Shown: positions 1 to 11,103 of the stretch, piece after piece
Numbering within the stretch: the first letter of the stretch is position 1
Layout: each line of letters begins with the position of its first letter
Origin: Arenicola marina
Taxonomy: Eukaryota; Annelida; Polychaeta; Arenicolidae
Direction of reading: 5' to 3'
Length of the DNA: 64,000 nucleotides
NCBI GenBank assembly: GCA_964019135.1
Contig: OZ025258.1
Span: forward strand, 28,328,186-28,392,185
Notes under the pieces: generated by a model
Database searches by the model: none
The model's input: the letters and a program-made list of their open reading frames with translations, nothing else
Told to the model about the DNA's origin: nothing
Position numbers and translations under genes: made by a program

Positions 1-78
1 CGATCCACGTGCCGTTAGGCTCTCCGGTTCCCAGAGCACTCAGTGTGAGCGCTCTAAACCACTGAGCTATCGGGGCGG
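1..78 (-). repeat. tRNA-like sequence (tRNA-derived SINE head or degenerate tRNA), cut by window edge
   Basis: Read on the minus strand this has an A-box-like TAGCTCAGTGG with a D-stem GCTC/GAGC, a possible anticodon stem GCGCT/AGTGC around a 7-base loop, and a variable-arm-like hairpin (GCTCT/AGAGC). The B-box would start at GTGGATCG and run off the window edge. Position 33 of the anticodon loop is A rather than the near-universal U, so a working tRNA is unlikely and a tRNA-derived SINE is more probable. Only half of the unit is visible. Confidence 0.4.
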
Positions 79-147
79 CTCCGTCATGTTACTGTGGCCA
101 TTACAAGTCGGGCAAGGAACTGTCAAGAACTGTTAATTAATGTCCAA

Positions 148-890
148 TGGCGGATCCAGGGCCGGGTGGATCCAAACCACCACGCCTCTCCTCACCCTCC
201 CGTCGTAAGATTACATTTCTCGAGCTGGCCCCAAGTGAATCCCCACCAGCCTACGTGTTATTTCTCTCCCCTGCCATCTCTGCCGCTGCCGTTACCCTCT
301 TGACCTCTTTCTGTGTGCCCCCACCCCACCCCCCAACCCCTCGCCGCCCACTCACATATTGTATCCATACAGCATGTGTTGCCGACACGCCAGAGCTTCG
401 TAATTACTTCTCACCTGCTCACCTTGCTTGCCGCGCTGTCATCTCACATGCATTCGTGCATGGATTCTGCACGGCGTGAACACATGGGGACAGCCCGTAA
501 ACCACGTTAACGACACTAATCTTCCTGACAAGGCAGACAGCAGCTTCGTGACAGCCAACCCCCAGGGCTGCCTTGACGAGGGCCAGACTTTGATTCCCGA
601 ATGATGGCAAACAAATGATCAGGTAAAATCAGGCGGTTATTCTTGAACGACATGTCTTTCGTTCGCCTGGAAACCGCTGCCCCCATGCACCCACCTCACC
701 CTACCCAACTCGTCTCTGGATAAAAGCAATACAGACATATATACGGATATGCTGGAAAAAGCGGGGGGGGGGGGCGGTTCCGAGTAATGACCTAGCTTTT
801 TGGTTTCCACTTTGTCAAATGATATAAATATCGGACCTATAAGGGGGGGGGGGGAAGGGTCTACACTCCTTGGATCCGCCCCTGGGAGAA
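148..890. repeat. Fragments of the GGCGGATC MITE family in otherwise featureless DNA
   Basis: GGCGGATCCAGG at 149-160, followed by a CCCGTCGTAAGATT module, and a G-tract plus CCTTGGATCCGCCCCTG at about 870-886, match ends and internal parts of the short terminal-inverted-repeat family seen complete at 6688, 9427, 34461 and 57541. No complete element with target duplication was found here. The small ORFs in between have no recognisable domains. Confidence 0.4.
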
Positions 891-2020
891 CAGTGTTACA
901 ACTTGGCCTTAGTTCCTATATATGAACATATAGCTGTTGCGGGTGCAATATATGTGTGTGATAACAAGAGTGCCGCTATGCTAGTGAATGTGTAAGCATA
1001 GCGCAGTTTATGGCATTTCTGGTCCCGCAAAAATTATTAAAGAACTTTCTGAAAACTATCATCTGAGTAAAACCGCGCACTTGGTGAAACAATGATATAT
1101 TGTCTCGACCGAATCGTCACAAAAGTGGTAATCTGGTCTAGTTACGATTGTGCATCAATTGGTTTGAATATGTGTTTGTAGTGAGCGTTTAGTGGCAGAG
1201 TCTCCATTGGAAACATTAGATCCGGGTCCAAAGTAGTATGGAAAACCCTTTCCCCACTTAAAACCCCAGTGGGGACTTCACACCAGGGTTATTCTCCCCA
1301 CGGAATCGGCAGTCTAACAACGCCTGCAGGCGCGGGTAAATCGTGTTCCTCCTCAGCACTTTTTGCTCTTGTTCCGCTCGGTTCTATTCCGTTCCGTCCC
1401 GTTCCGCTATATACGTACATTAACCCAGGATTTATCAGAAATATACTACGCAAACATTATCAAGCAGGAGACAACGTATCAGCAAACCACCGTTGAGCAA
1501 CTGAGCCGTTAGCCCTTTGAAAAACGAATACGCTGGCAAAATGGTGCATGATTCGCGATCAACTTATCAGTTTAAGACGTATGGACCTATATGAATAAGG
1601 TATTTTCTAAGAATGCGCATAACAAGACCTAATGGTTTAACTTTCATATTTGACTTGAATCCCGTTGATAAGAATGAGTAAAACATACTTTTGATAAATA
1701 AAGTGACGTTATGAATTCATGGTAAATTTCCGTTCCGCAAAATATCAATAGCCATGTAAAAAAACAGTTGCCGTTGGGGTGTCTGATTAGAAGGTCGATA
1801 GGGGTTGACAATGTCAAGGCACACCGAATTGAACATATGCTTTCTCACGTCTTACATCTTACCACGCCTTTAGAATTTCCCGATAAAAAGGGGGGACATC
1901 TGATATTCTTCATGTGTCGGGTAGCACTAAAATGTCCTGTCGGCTAACGCTGTCCTTGGATGCACAACTAACCATTGAATACAATGAGCGTATCAGAATT
2001 ATAACTATAAGGGTAGATTA
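890..2020. other. No gene or clear element seen
   Basis: AT-rich non-coding sequence. The only structure noted is a short imperfect GTTCCG tandem at about 1370-1412. Its place downstream of the GPCR exons on the minus strand makes later GPCR exons possible, but I found no TM3-TM7-like reading frame. Confidence 0.4.
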
Positions 2021-2545
2021 ATGTAATATGTGAGCGGTTAGACCACTGCATGATAGACCAGAATTTCATAAATGACTGTCAGTGTCAGGCGAAGTAATGT
2101 GATGTGTGAGGCTTTTCCCTTGTCGTATGAGGTAATAATCATCACGAAGCGCATGTGTACGCGCGGTATCCATGGTTACGAAGCAACGCTCCTTATATGA
2201 AATGACCACGCGATGGTGTTCCATTTGACGCAGAAAAGTAATCATCGATGATTTGCTTCAAATTACAACGCTTGCAACAATCACATCGAACGGACTACAC
2301 ACATTATCGAGAGATAAATGTCTTATCTTTAACTATATTTTATAGTCACAATTTTATAATTAGAATACCTGAACCAAAGCAAACAAAAAATACTTTCCCA
2401 CCCACTCGATTCTTCACGCACAACCTGCGCAGCCAGCCGGTTCCCAACAATCAAACGTTGACTACAATGAGTGCGCGTCATGCAGCTGTAGCTGTAGCAA
2501 GGCACCAGCGTGATTCACACTCATTCAAATAGCACGTCAACTAGT
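2020..2545. repeat. Dispersed repeat R1, copy 1 (uninterrupted)
   Basis: Blocks at 2020-2210 (GACTGTCAGTGTCAGRCGA, then ATAATCATCA and CGCTYCTTATATG) and 2397-2540 (CCACTCGATTCTTCACGCAC through GGCACCAGCGTGAT) recur in the same order and strand at 15790-16010 and 17210-17340. In this copy the two blocks are about 190 bp apart. In the second copy they are separated by about 1.2 kb of MITE sequence. No coding capacity is recognised. Confidence 0.6.
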
Positions 2546-2854
2546 AATAATGGGGCATAATCAGTTCTTTTCTTTGCTACGCCGAATTTACCATTACAAA
2601 AAAACTACCGGTCTAAACATTTAAAGTCCCCCATGTGTTGAGGGTACAGTTTTTACTTCGCCAGACAGCGCTACACCGTTTCATGTGACTTCTAACGTTA
2701 CTGCATTCGGCCTCGAAATGACAATCCTGGTCATATGCACACCCCATTAGATATACTGTTAGTATATGATCTATAATAAGGCAATCGCTGACGCCAATAT
2801 AGAAGAGCCACCCATAAATTGACAATAAATAGAATGTTTCGAAGGAGAAGATAC

Positions 2855-3037
2855 CTTTATATCCAAGTTTCCATTGGTGCAAGAAGAAAGCTGAGGACGA
2901 GAACGGGAAAGCCAAGATTCCGTGCAGAAGGTCGCACACGGCCATGTTGAGGATGTAGATTTCTATGGCAACCACAGGACGCTGGCGTCGCGAGATGGTC
3001 AATATGACGAGTAGATTGAGCAAGACAGCCAGCAGTC
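2855..3037 (-). CDS. Rhodopsin-family GPCR (opsin-like), exon with end of TM1 to TM2
   Basis: This 183-nt exon lies between acceptor TTTTCCACCAG and donor AAAG|GTATCT, phase 1 on both sides. It encodes the rest of TM1 (LLAVLLNLLVILTI, with the conserved Asn), a basic first intracellular loop (SRRQRP), and TM2 (ILNMAVCDLL, with the Asp of the class A LxxxD motif), then FPFSSS and W-x-L-G, the pattern that precedes TM3 in opsins. The preceding exon at 6994-7246 ends LGAYLALI plus one base, so the join gives an unbroken TM1. A GPCR acts as a plasma-membrane receptor signalling through G proteins; the ligand is unknown. The opsin affinity rests on the TM2 to loop-1 pattern only, because the retinal-binding Lys of TM7 is not in the window. 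Later exons were not found. Confidence 0.6.
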
Positions 3038-3039
3038 CT

Positions 3040-4970
3040 GGTGGAAAATAAAGCATTTTAACAAGCAACAAACCTACCATCGAAATTTAGACAAGGAAAC
3101 CCAAACACAATGGGTGAAGCAAATGTTAGAAATTGTGATGACGCATTACAATGTAGTTCATAATTAAGGCTAGCAGGTAATATAACCGCCGTTCTGGGCA
3201 GATAGCTAGCATTCCACAGTAGCAACCAATATTCCCTGGAGGGTGTACATACACCATAGCCTACTTACCGCGGTACGCCATCGGGTTAATGCTTAAAATT
3301 GGTCTCCCCCCCCCCCCTCTTTTCAAATTCCTAGAACCGCCCCTGCGCCGTCATTAAACCGGGTTCAGCTGATCCTCGAGGTATATGCTACCCACTGAAC
3401 TGTGAGGAGCAGCGTCCAACTTGGGGTCTCCGGGAAGCAACTATCTTTTGAGCGGCCGACCAATCTGTCGTCCCTGTTACTGGCGAATGGCTTGCTCATT
3501 TACAAACGTTTAAAGCAATATATTTTGTAATTTTTTGTAATATCAACCTCTTCCCCATGTCAAATAAGTATATTCTGTCTTGAATTTAAATCCTGAAATC
3601 TGTGGGCTATCCGGTGAGAAGCAATTTGGTCACCGGAGCAGAAGTTGGTGGCGGGCTTTATGTACCTGCGCGCCTGTTTGCTGCTCGGTATTGCGCGATA
3701 AAAATAAACCGCGCAGTTTTATGTTGAAATTGTTCTTTTGCAGACTCTCAGAGATATAAAACATATATGTATCATAATTTTAAGATAGTTTTAGTCTTGC
3801 TTCTAAAATGTAAAAAATCTAAGATATGCATGTAAGTATATTGCTTTAAACCTGCGCAGAACTTAGTGTATGTAACCTGTGCATAACGGGTTCAGTTTCA
3901 TGTATCTTTACGATAGGATGAGGCCTGTTAATAGTGGTTAAGTATAACTGTGCGTGTATTTTACAGAAACTCATCATTCCGCCGATTTAACCCGTCATTT
4001 GAAGACCAACATGCTTTATTTCAAAGACAATGCATTGTTATTAGTAACAGTTGCAACGGATGTATCGTACCCCACGGTTACAGTACAGAGATACATAATT
4101 CAGCATGAGGTGCGTCGGTCGACTGGCATCACCGAAGACACACTAATAACAGAGAAAACTGTTCTATTGGAGATTTCTTGTAATTTAGTGTGTAATCGTA
4201 TCTTCACGACTGTAAAAAAATCATTAAAGTGGGGTAATTCCAAGCATCAAATATATTGTAAATATAATTAGTTATAATTATGGAACTCTGTCAAGTTTGT
4301 CCCATACTGTCCTTGTCTTTATGTAGAAATGGGGACTCGCTTTGAAACTTTTCGTCGTCGCTTTACATAATTTAGAAGTTAAAAGATGTTGCTGTCAGTC
4401 TCGGTCTCGTGAAACGTTGCATGTATTTTGCACTGTTATGGATACAATACCCCCCCCCCCGCCCACCACCACCACCGTTGAACATAATATGAAAACTCTC
4501 GGAATCATAAAGCGTCTTGCAAAATACTATTGAGTATTTTTTTGCGGAAACGATTAATACAGTGTCGAGTCAAGGACCGGATAAGGTGACCTTTCCTATG
4601 ATACTACAGAGAAAAGTGACAATGACAATGGACATCCAGTTCTCCGTCCTTGGCGGGCTCAATGACTAAATCACGATTTATTTAAATATTTGTTCATGAT
4701 GAGGAATATGATATTGAAGCAGCTAGTAACCGCTGCTAATTGGTGTCTGCATAGCGATGCCCCTGATTTCGTTATTGCGTTATTAAAAATAGTATAGAGT
4801 TCCCTAGGCATTATCAAGCGCGATTCCAGATATTCTAGATATGAGGGAGGGGGGGGGGTCGAGCGATAAGGCTAAATTATGGCACCAAATTAAGCACATT
4901 CACTGCCTGAGCCGTGAGGGAGTCCTTCTGCCAATTCGATGCCTAGTGGGAACTGGCATCACGGCGTCTG
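3040..4970. other. Intronic sequence of the GPCR; no further gene seen
   Basis: Lies between the two GPCR exons. It contains one MITE end (C-tract then CCTAGAACCGCCCCTG, about 3303-3350) and short C-tracts (about 4449). The 105-residue plus-strand frame near 3954-4271 shows no domain or splice support. Confidence 0.4.
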
Positions 4971-5100
4971 ATATATATATATATATATATATATAATTGG
5001 TTTAAACACATTTTTATTTTCGCAATCGGAAAGCAGGCAATGCCTTTACAAATTGATTGTGTTGTATGCATATGTATATATATATATAATTAGTTTAAAC
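4971..5100. repeat. Duplicated TA-microsatellite-bearing spacer
   Basis: (TA)n runs at about 4971-4994 and 5078-5090 sit within a local duplication (ATAATTRGTTTAAACA). The segment GCAGGCAATGCC with following TA repeats at 5033-5092 reappears at 6234-6288 on the other side of the 5127-5887 element, so the spacer was duplicated around it. Confidence 0.5.
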
Positions 5101-5126
5101 ATATTTTTATTTACAAAGTCGGAAAG

Positions 5127-5887
5127 CCCGTAGGAAAATATCTATTTAAAAAATCTAAAAGTTTCTATAGATTTTCCAGTTTCTATGGAGTTTCTATAGA
5201 GGTCATGGGTCTGGGGCATGTTTCATTCCTTCCTCCTTCATCGTCCCAAAGGTTCCTTGGTCCCATTTAGCCTTCATGAGCATAAAACCGGCCTAAACCA
5301 CCTACATTTAATAGAATTTCCATAGAATTTCCAAAGAAAGCGCACGTTGCGGCAGTGCATAGTGCAGAGTTCAAGGTCGCCCTGGGTAAGTTCAAAATCA
5401 GCTCGGTCTCGGCTGAACGGGCACGGCCTGTTGGGCAGACCTTCACACCGCAGGCTGCTAAGGTTATTGTCCAAGGGATTGGCTCTGTCGCTATGCTCAC
5501 TTCGCAGCAGGCAACCTGTGCGAAAGTCAATACGCCGGCAATGCTTCCAACGTTCCTTAAATGCGAAGTTTAAATCTTTGCATATCACCTTAAATAGTGC
5601 CGTGCCGTCAGTATTCCTTCATATATCGCTTCCGGTAGTATTCTTACGGAATATATTCCAGAATTTCTCAAATCACTCGGAGAAAACTTATGTGTGGCCA
5701 ATCCAGAGCTCGTTGTTGTGCGTGCCGTCAGTTGTAAGGCTGGTATGGAAACCATTGAAACTCGATTGAGACTATGAAAACTCCATGGAAATTGTATCAA
5801 TTGTCCATGGGAAAACGTTTAGAATTTCCATAACAAAATCGATAGAAGTTGTTTTTAGTGAAATTCTGTAAGATATTTTCCTACGGG
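5127..5887. mobile_element. 761-bp MITE-like element with 17-bp perfect terminal inverted repeats
   Basis: The left end CCCGTAGGAAAATATCT (5127-5143) is repeated inverted and exact at 5871-5887. The subterminal parts are filled with TTTCTATAGAA/TTTCCATAGAAA-type palindromes (5160-5200, 5310-5335, 5755-5850), typical of a non-autonomous DNA element. The centre (about 5340-5770) is more GC-rich, with overlapping frames up to 140 residues, none recognisable. No clear target duplication was seen. Superfamily unknown. Confidence 0.55.
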
Positions 5888-5999
5888 GTGTAATGATGTC
5901 ATAAGATTAATGCAATGATTCGCGTAATAAATCTAGGCAGAGAATATTACCTTCATGTATCCTTTCACACAGAGTACTTCTATAAACCTGCAAACGTAC

Positions 6000-6233
6000 C
6001 TGATCAGCTACGAGAGAAGAAGAAATCACTCTATCGAAATATTATCTCTATATATGTCCTATAGAAACCAATTGGCAATATTTTTTTCTATAGAAATATC
6101 TCTTTACGTTCCATAGAAAATAATTGTTCTGTAGAATTTTGTACAAACGTTCAAAGCATCCTTCTATAGATTCTTTCTATAGAAATTCCAGTTCTATAGA
6201 ATGTTTGAATTCTATACGATGTTTTGCTACGGG
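6000..6233. mobile_element. Partial second copy of the CTATAG-palindrome element
   Basis: Dense TTCTATAGAA-type palindromes end at ATGTTTTGCTACGGG (6219-6233), which is close to the right terminus of the neighbouring 5127-5887 element (ATATTTTCCTACGGG). No matching left end was found, so this copy is truncated or rearranged. Confidence 0.4.
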
Positions 6234-6687
6234 AGCAGGCATTGCCGTTACAATTTATTTTGCTGTATGCAAATATATATATATATAATTTCATTCGAGT
6301 CCTGCTAATACTTATGTAACACGATGCCATGTGATAAAGTGAATAAATATGTATGAGGCTACAAAACTTAAGCATATGCGGACTATCTGGGAACTGGGGA
6401 TGGCCCGAATTTTCACTTAAAATGTGCAACAAGTAAAGAGCACGCTACTCGCGGTATCAGTTACTTATCCCACGATTTGCAACGTTCATGATACAATTGT
6501 AAGGTTCGCGGGCGCAAATGCAATATGGCATTCTTCTCGTGCCATGTGGATCTATACAATTCTTCCTGCCCGACCCTCTGCTAGAGGCTCATACGATATA
6601 TATGAAACGTGCATATGTTCTGTTCGTGCATCTCACGTAAGAGACGTCGTATACTCAATGTATAGGAATTAAATACGCTTGCGTTTA

Positions 6688-6865
6688 CAGGGGCGGATCC
6701 GGGTTGGGGGGGGGGGGGTGGCACCCGGGCCCCTGCCCCTCCTTTTAGGGCTGAAATTTACACCGTTTAACATATGGAAATCGAAACCGGCCACCCCCTA
6801 TCCAGCATACCTGGATCCGACCCTGAAACCGCCCCCCCCCATCCCGATTTTCTGATCCGCCTCTG
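6688..6865. mobile_element. GGCGGATC-family MITE with GTTTA target duplication
   Basis: Starts CAGGGGCGGATCC and ends GATCCGCCTCTG. It is flanked by GTTTA at 6683-6687 and 6866-6870, a perfect 5-bp target duplication. Inside are a G-tract, CACCCGGGCCCC, a short AT-richer core (GCTGAAATTTACACCG) and a second inner CTGGATCCGACCCTG end. The core matches the element at 49795-49955. Confidence 0.7.
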
Positions 6866-6993
6866 GTTTATACGCTTGCATTGGGTGGGAAAATAATACA
6901 TTTCACGCTGAATTCTTCTTGAATGCTTCTACCAGGTCATGACTTGACACCGGCATTTCTGCATTAATCTTGGACGGATCACGTGATACGTAC

Positions 6994-7246
6994 CTATGAG
7001 AGCCAAGTAGGCGCCAAGCGATGTGTCTACCAACGGATTGAGACGAGACTTCAGGGTTGATATGTCCTCAAAGTCCAGATGAAAGGCAAGGTCACTGGGA
7101 CGCGCGGTCGTCGCGTTCGATGCGCACAACTGAAGACCACGCTCTAACGTGTCGCTGTCATTTGATACGCCAGCGGATTCGCTACAGCAAACGATGAATT
7201 GGCCACAAGGTGCCACCGTCCTTTCCATGGTTATCACGAACGCCAC
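6994..7246 (-). CDS. Rhodopsin-family GPCR, N-terminal exon (extracellular N-terminus and start of TM1)
   Basis: The exon is bounded by a strong acceptor (CCTTCTCCTGTAG) and a near-consensus donor (CATAG|GTACGTA). The frame is open throughout. A Met at 7228 in excellent Kozak context (ATAACCATGG) is the likely start, which makes the segment above it 5' UTR or a short upstream extension. About 67 residues of Cys-containing N-terminus follow with two N-glycosylation sequons (NDS, NAT), then SLGAYLALI, the first half of TM1. One base is left over, matching the phase-1 acceptor at 3037, where joining restores TM1. The intron is about 4 kb. Codon use is richer in G/C than its surroundings. The receptor subtype cannot be fixed from TM1-TM2 alone. 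Confidence 0.6.
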
Positions 7247-7249
7247 CTA

Positions 7250-7990
7250 CAGGAGAAGGTTGTCCCGGGTAATTGATCCTCAGGTCCCCGAATAGCCGTC
7301 AGTCGGTGTGCGATACACTGAAGTCATACGTACTTGAGGCAGGCAAGATGTAGCCTCGCCAATCAAGAAGATTCGCATTATGTAAAGCTTCCTGTCCAGT
7401 TCATCTCAGGCCACCGTCCTCTGATAGATAGGACAGAGTTGGCTGGTGGTTGGCAGCAACATTGTGGCCATATTCGGCCATTGTCATGAAATCTTTTACA
7501 TATGTTCATGAGAAAATGAAGCACCGCGGTTAGTGTAATACCGAGATCGTCTAATTATTTTACGAAGGATATTAGGATAAGTGCGCGATCTAAATTCGTC
7601 CTTTAATTGGTTCCTGCTTGGGCGCACCTCCTCGGGGCTGTGCTGATGGTCCGCTCTGCCAGCCGCGCCTACAATGTCCAAACTCTGCTGCGCCTGCCTG
7701 CCTGCTAGCCTTTTCATTTCGCCTGGCTGATTGGGTTGGCTGGCTTGCTGGGCTGGCTGGCCGTCTGGTAGGCCAGCTGCACTTAATAAGGAGTCGCCAC
7801 GAAGCCCAAGACACAGAAACGCTGGCTGTCCCTGGCAGTTGCAGCGTCGTAACCTGTGTGACGTCACCACTGATGCTGCCTAATTACCAGCACATGCTAC
7901 TGAAAAAATGGTACTAGAAAATCTATATCGCCAAGCTGATCGATAACTACTTATGTAAGTTTTAATAACCTATGAACTACTACTAAAAGT
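7250..7990. other. No supported gene
   Basis: A donor-like CAA|GTACGTATG on the minus strand near 7336 follows a short hydrophobic frame, but that frame lacks a good acceptor. The segment 7600-7790 is a low-complexity GGCTGGCTTGCTGG-rich stretch whose ORFs on both strands are compositional. Confidence 0.35.
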
Positions 7991-7994
7991 AGCA

Positions 7995-8530
7995 TTTAGT
8001 TGGCCAAAAGATCGTATTACCATGCTTTTGAAAAATGTAAGGCAGATATAAAGAAAACTAGGAAAGCAATAAGATCCGTTATTAATAGAGCTGATTGAAA
8101 GAACAAATTTCCTGGGCCTTTCAATAATACTGGAAAATCAACACCTAGCCCCTCGGATATAGCAAATGGCTTTTAATGCCATACTTTGGACTATCGGAAC
8201 TATAATCTTGCAAGAGTTATACCAGCTATCTGTGAGATCCCTGTGGTTATCATATGTAAAAAAATAAAATAATCGTTGCCGATAACCTAATTTTGGGCAT
8301 GATAACATATCAATGAAAATGTTGAAGCTATTGAAAGTAGATTTAAGCAAGACAACTAATCACATCATTCACCAAACAATTTCTACTGGTATATTACCAG
8401 ATAAATTGAAACTTGCAAAAACCCTTTTGTTGCGAAACTTCATTAAAGGGGAAAAATCTAATATGGATAACCATAGACCAATTTCAATTTTACCAGCTAT
8501 GTCAAACGTTTTGATAAAAAGCAATTTTTA
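7995..8530 (+). pseudogene. Non-LTR retrotransposon (LINE) reverse-transcriptase fragment
   Basis: Near 8010-8095 the frame reads YYHAFEKCKADIKKT, then a TGA, then further LINE-like sequence up to DIANGF. At 8313-8531 a second stretch gives HIIHQTISTGILPDKLK, an AK-L-L linker and NHRPISILPAMSNVL. This is the conserved RT segment (STGIFPDKLK...NYRPISLLP...) of Jockey/CR1-like LINEs. In-frame stops and a frame change between the two parts show it is dead. The catalytic FADD part is not present. Confidence 0.8.
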
Positions 8531-8719
8531 ATCAGATGTATAGACACCTTCCCCACGAAACCCTGCTGTCAGTACGTTTTTATTCGGAAAAACAATATTA
8601 AGCTCAATGCTTAAAATTGTTAACCTGAACTGAAATTGATTGATATAATCATACATAAATTAAATTAGACGACGGCGAGAGTCCGAGCACGGATCAACAT
8701 ATAACTTGACTTTGACACC

Positions 8720-9107
8720 CTTCACCGCGATATAGTATCAGCTGAGCTAAAGCACTATTGGCGTTCTGTGCTTGCATCACCGCGATATAGTATCAGCTGA
8801 GCTTAAGCACTATTGGCGTTCTGTGCTTGCATCACCGCGATATAGTATCAGCTGAGCTAAAGCACTATTGGCGTTTCTGTGCTTGCATCACCACGATATA
8901 GTATCAGCTGAGCTAAAGCACTATTGGCGTTCTGTGCTGGCATCACCGCGATATAGTATCAGCTGAGCTAAAGCACTATTGGCGTTGTGTGCTTGCATCA
9001 CCGCGATATAGTATCAGCTGAGCTAAAGCACTATTGGCGTTCTGTGCTGGCATCACCGCGATATAGTATCAGCTGAGCTAAAGCACTATTGGCGTTATGT
9101 GCTTGCA
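8720..9107. repeat. 55-bp minisatellite, about 7 copies
   Basis: The unit begins CACCGCGATATAGTATCAGC and ends near GTTCTGTGCTTGCAT. Units are nearly identical, with small changes such as TTCTGTG/TTGTGTG/TTATGTG and one 1-bp insertion. Confidence 0.9.
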
Positions 9108-9426
9108 CTCAACGAATTATCGTAGCAGTCGCACCCAGTATGCAAGCGTAAATCACGATAGGTTCTGATCTCCCGAGGAATTCAGCAGGGATACATACTT
9201 TGTCCCCGTCTGTTTATAGTATAAATAAACGATATCTCTAGAACTAGGTTAATATTTAGTGTAAATATTTACGCTGACGATACAACTCTTTCTAGCTCAC
9301 TTAGTACTTAATTAGCTCCTCAAACAGATGTACACCGTAGTACTGAACTATAAACGACTCTTTAGTGCACTGTACTGTACTGAACCAACTAGTTCTATGC
9401 ATAAAAAACGTTTATGTTATTTTACA

Positions 9427-9568
9427 CAGGGGCGGATCTAGGAATTTGCCAAGGGAGGGGGTGGGGGTGCTCGGAGAACGCGACTTTAGCAGTGTATGTT
9501 CAGGTTCTCAAGGGGGGGGGTGCAACCCACCTACACCCTCCCCCACCCCACCCCTAGATCCGCCCCTG
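9427..9568. mobile_element. GGCGGATC-family MITE, 142 bp
   Basis: Perfect 16-bp inverted termini CAGGGGCGGATCTAGG and CCTAGATCCGCCCCTG. The flanks TTACA and TTATA differ at one base and probably represent a 5-bp target duplication. The inside is G-tract, short AT-rich stretch, then C-tract. Confidence 0.75.
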
Positions 9569-9774
9569 TTATATGCCACAGAAACGGGTAACAATACCGG
9601 TACTTCATAGTGAAAATACAAGCTGGAATATGTTGATGAATGTGATTTCCTTGGACTGGCCATACATAAGCATCAGACGTGGTGACTGGCTGGAGACTTG
9701 CGGAAAGATACCGATTCGACCTCTGCGGTTTCCATGAACGAACTGAAACCACAATGTATTGGAATAGTGGTGGA

Positions 9775-9812
9775 TTTAATGATAATAATGATAATAATAA
9801 TAATAATAATAA
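9775..9812. repeat. (TAA/TGA)n microsatellite
   Basis: Run of AATAATGATAATAATAATAA-type triplets. The antisense open frames across it are compositional. Confidence 0.85.
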
Positions 9813-10039
9813 CGTCATATATGCACGAGTGCAATATACCAAGGTATGATTGAAACATATATCATATATTAATTAGGACCAAACAGTATGTTGATACAGT
9901 CAAGTGAAATCGACCTTGTACCGAGCTTGAGGGATGTGTCCTGTTGTCGTAGTTGGGGTGTATCCCTGGTGGGCTTGAGCTCCTCCTCGAGGCTCGCCTT
10001 CCTCACTTATTTATACTCCCTTATAGCGCCTTAGGAAAT

Positions 10040-10398
10040 ACCGTTGCTGTTATTTTTTTGGGGGGGGGGTTAGGGGGTGGGGGGCGGGGGTACGGGGTAT
10101 TTTCGTTCCCCGGGAAAGCGGTTTTCATTTAACCGTGAACTGGGAATGAAACAAATCATTCTTCGTGAACTGGGAATGGGGTACTAGCCGACCGTCGTGA
10201 TCAAGGATTTTCGTTAATCGTGAACTGGGAATTTTAATATTAAAAAACCGTAAATCGGGAAATCGCTAATTTATATCGTGTATCCGCCCTTCCTATGTAT
10301 GCTGGGAGTCATCCTTTTTAATTCATCGTGACTTGGGAACAAAGACATTTATTCTTCGTGATCTGGGAACACGACCCCCCCCCCCCCCCCCACCCTTA
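10040..10398. repeat. Dispersed element bracketed by G-tract and C-tract, with repeated GTGAACTGGGAA motif, copy 1
   Basis: Starts in a long G-tract with GTACGGGGTATTTTCGTTCC and ends with GGGAACACGA plus a long C-tract. Inside, a motif CGTGAACTGGGAAT recurs about six times with drift (for example CGTGACTTGGGAAC, CGTGATCTGGGAAC). The same sequence with the same brackets occurs at 20325-20665, and a fragment at about 20075-20165. Confidence 0.7.
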
Positions 10399-10572
10399 TT
10401 AGTCAATCGCCGCCCAGAGTAGCCCATGATGAGTTTGAATGGTTAGCGCCAACATGATCATTTCTACCCTGGTTCTCTTTCTGTGGTAGTTGTTACCAGC
10501 GATGGGAGAATTAACATGCGTAAGTTGTATTTGGCCAAGACATGTGTTGGCAAGTATAATGCGGTAAGCCGT

Positions 10573-10633
10573 GTGGTAGGACCCGTGTGTTAGGACCCGT
10601 GTGATAGGACCCGTGTTTTAGGACCCGTGTGTT
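10573..10633. repeat. Short tandem repeat TAGGACCCGTGTGT, about 4 copies
   Basis: Four imperfect units of about 15-16 bp in direct tandem immediately before a TAA microsatellite. Confidence 0.85.
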
Positions 10634-10638
10634 TATAC

Positions 10639-10640
<2 letters not shown>

Positions 10641-10671
<31 letters not shown>

Positions 10672-11103
10672 CAGTTTATTGTGCACTGTAGGCTCACAGC
10701 CTCAAAGTACAAATATATGTATATACAAATAACATCAAGTAAATAAGGTAACATTTTGAAACAGTTTTTCCCTTAATTTGTACGCATCGCGGAGAAATAG
10801 CACGATGTTATATAGGGTGGGGGTATCTATTGACATCATCAAAAAGGTAAATTCCCAACGCAAGTTTCGCTTCTGGTCTGTGACTTCAGGTAGGTATTTT
10901 TTTCGTGACGCTTGATACAAAGGGCAAAAACAGATTAGGTGTATCTCATCTTCTATAACACTTTCACCATTATTTTTACGATACATACACAGTCTTTCTT
11001 CCCTTGGGATTCCTAAATGTCTGCCTTTCTCTATGTTTAGTGGGTGTGTGGAACATCGAAATTGGGCCAGGAGTTTTCGAAGATAGCTTTCCTTAATAGC
11101 TTA
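10641..11103 (-). pseudogene. LINE 3' terminus (end of RT ORF, 3' UTR and (ATT)n tail)
   Basis: The minus-strand frame runs LLAQFRCSTHPLNIEKGRH, then PREERLCMY, then VIEDEIHLICFCPLYQASR, the C-terminal Zn-knuckle-like region (rC...IEDE.H.l..CplY..R) found after the RT domain in many non-LTR retrotransposons. The stop is at about 10735. After a short 3' UTR with AATAAAC, the copy ends in a run of ATT triplets (TAA on the plus strand, 10641-10670), a typical LINE tail. The 5' part is missing, so this is a 5'-truncated insertion. Confidence 0.8.

Noticed and set aside
2613..2854. Continuation of the GPCR exon into a TM3-like hydrophobic stretch with IDHILTVY
   Set aside because: The TM3 Cys is absent and the Asp lies three residues too far from the conserved Gly. 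A good donor (AAAG|GTATCT) at 2855 with matching phase makes this intron sequence.
5347..5769. 140-residue plus-strand ORF inside the 5127-5887 element
   Set aside because: Competing frames on both strands, no transposase motif; probably chance in a GC-richer core.
8720..9107. CRISPR-like array (about 55-bp repeats)
   Set aside because: Units are contiguous with no unique spacers and the genome is animal; it is a minisatellite. The same holds for the other arrays.
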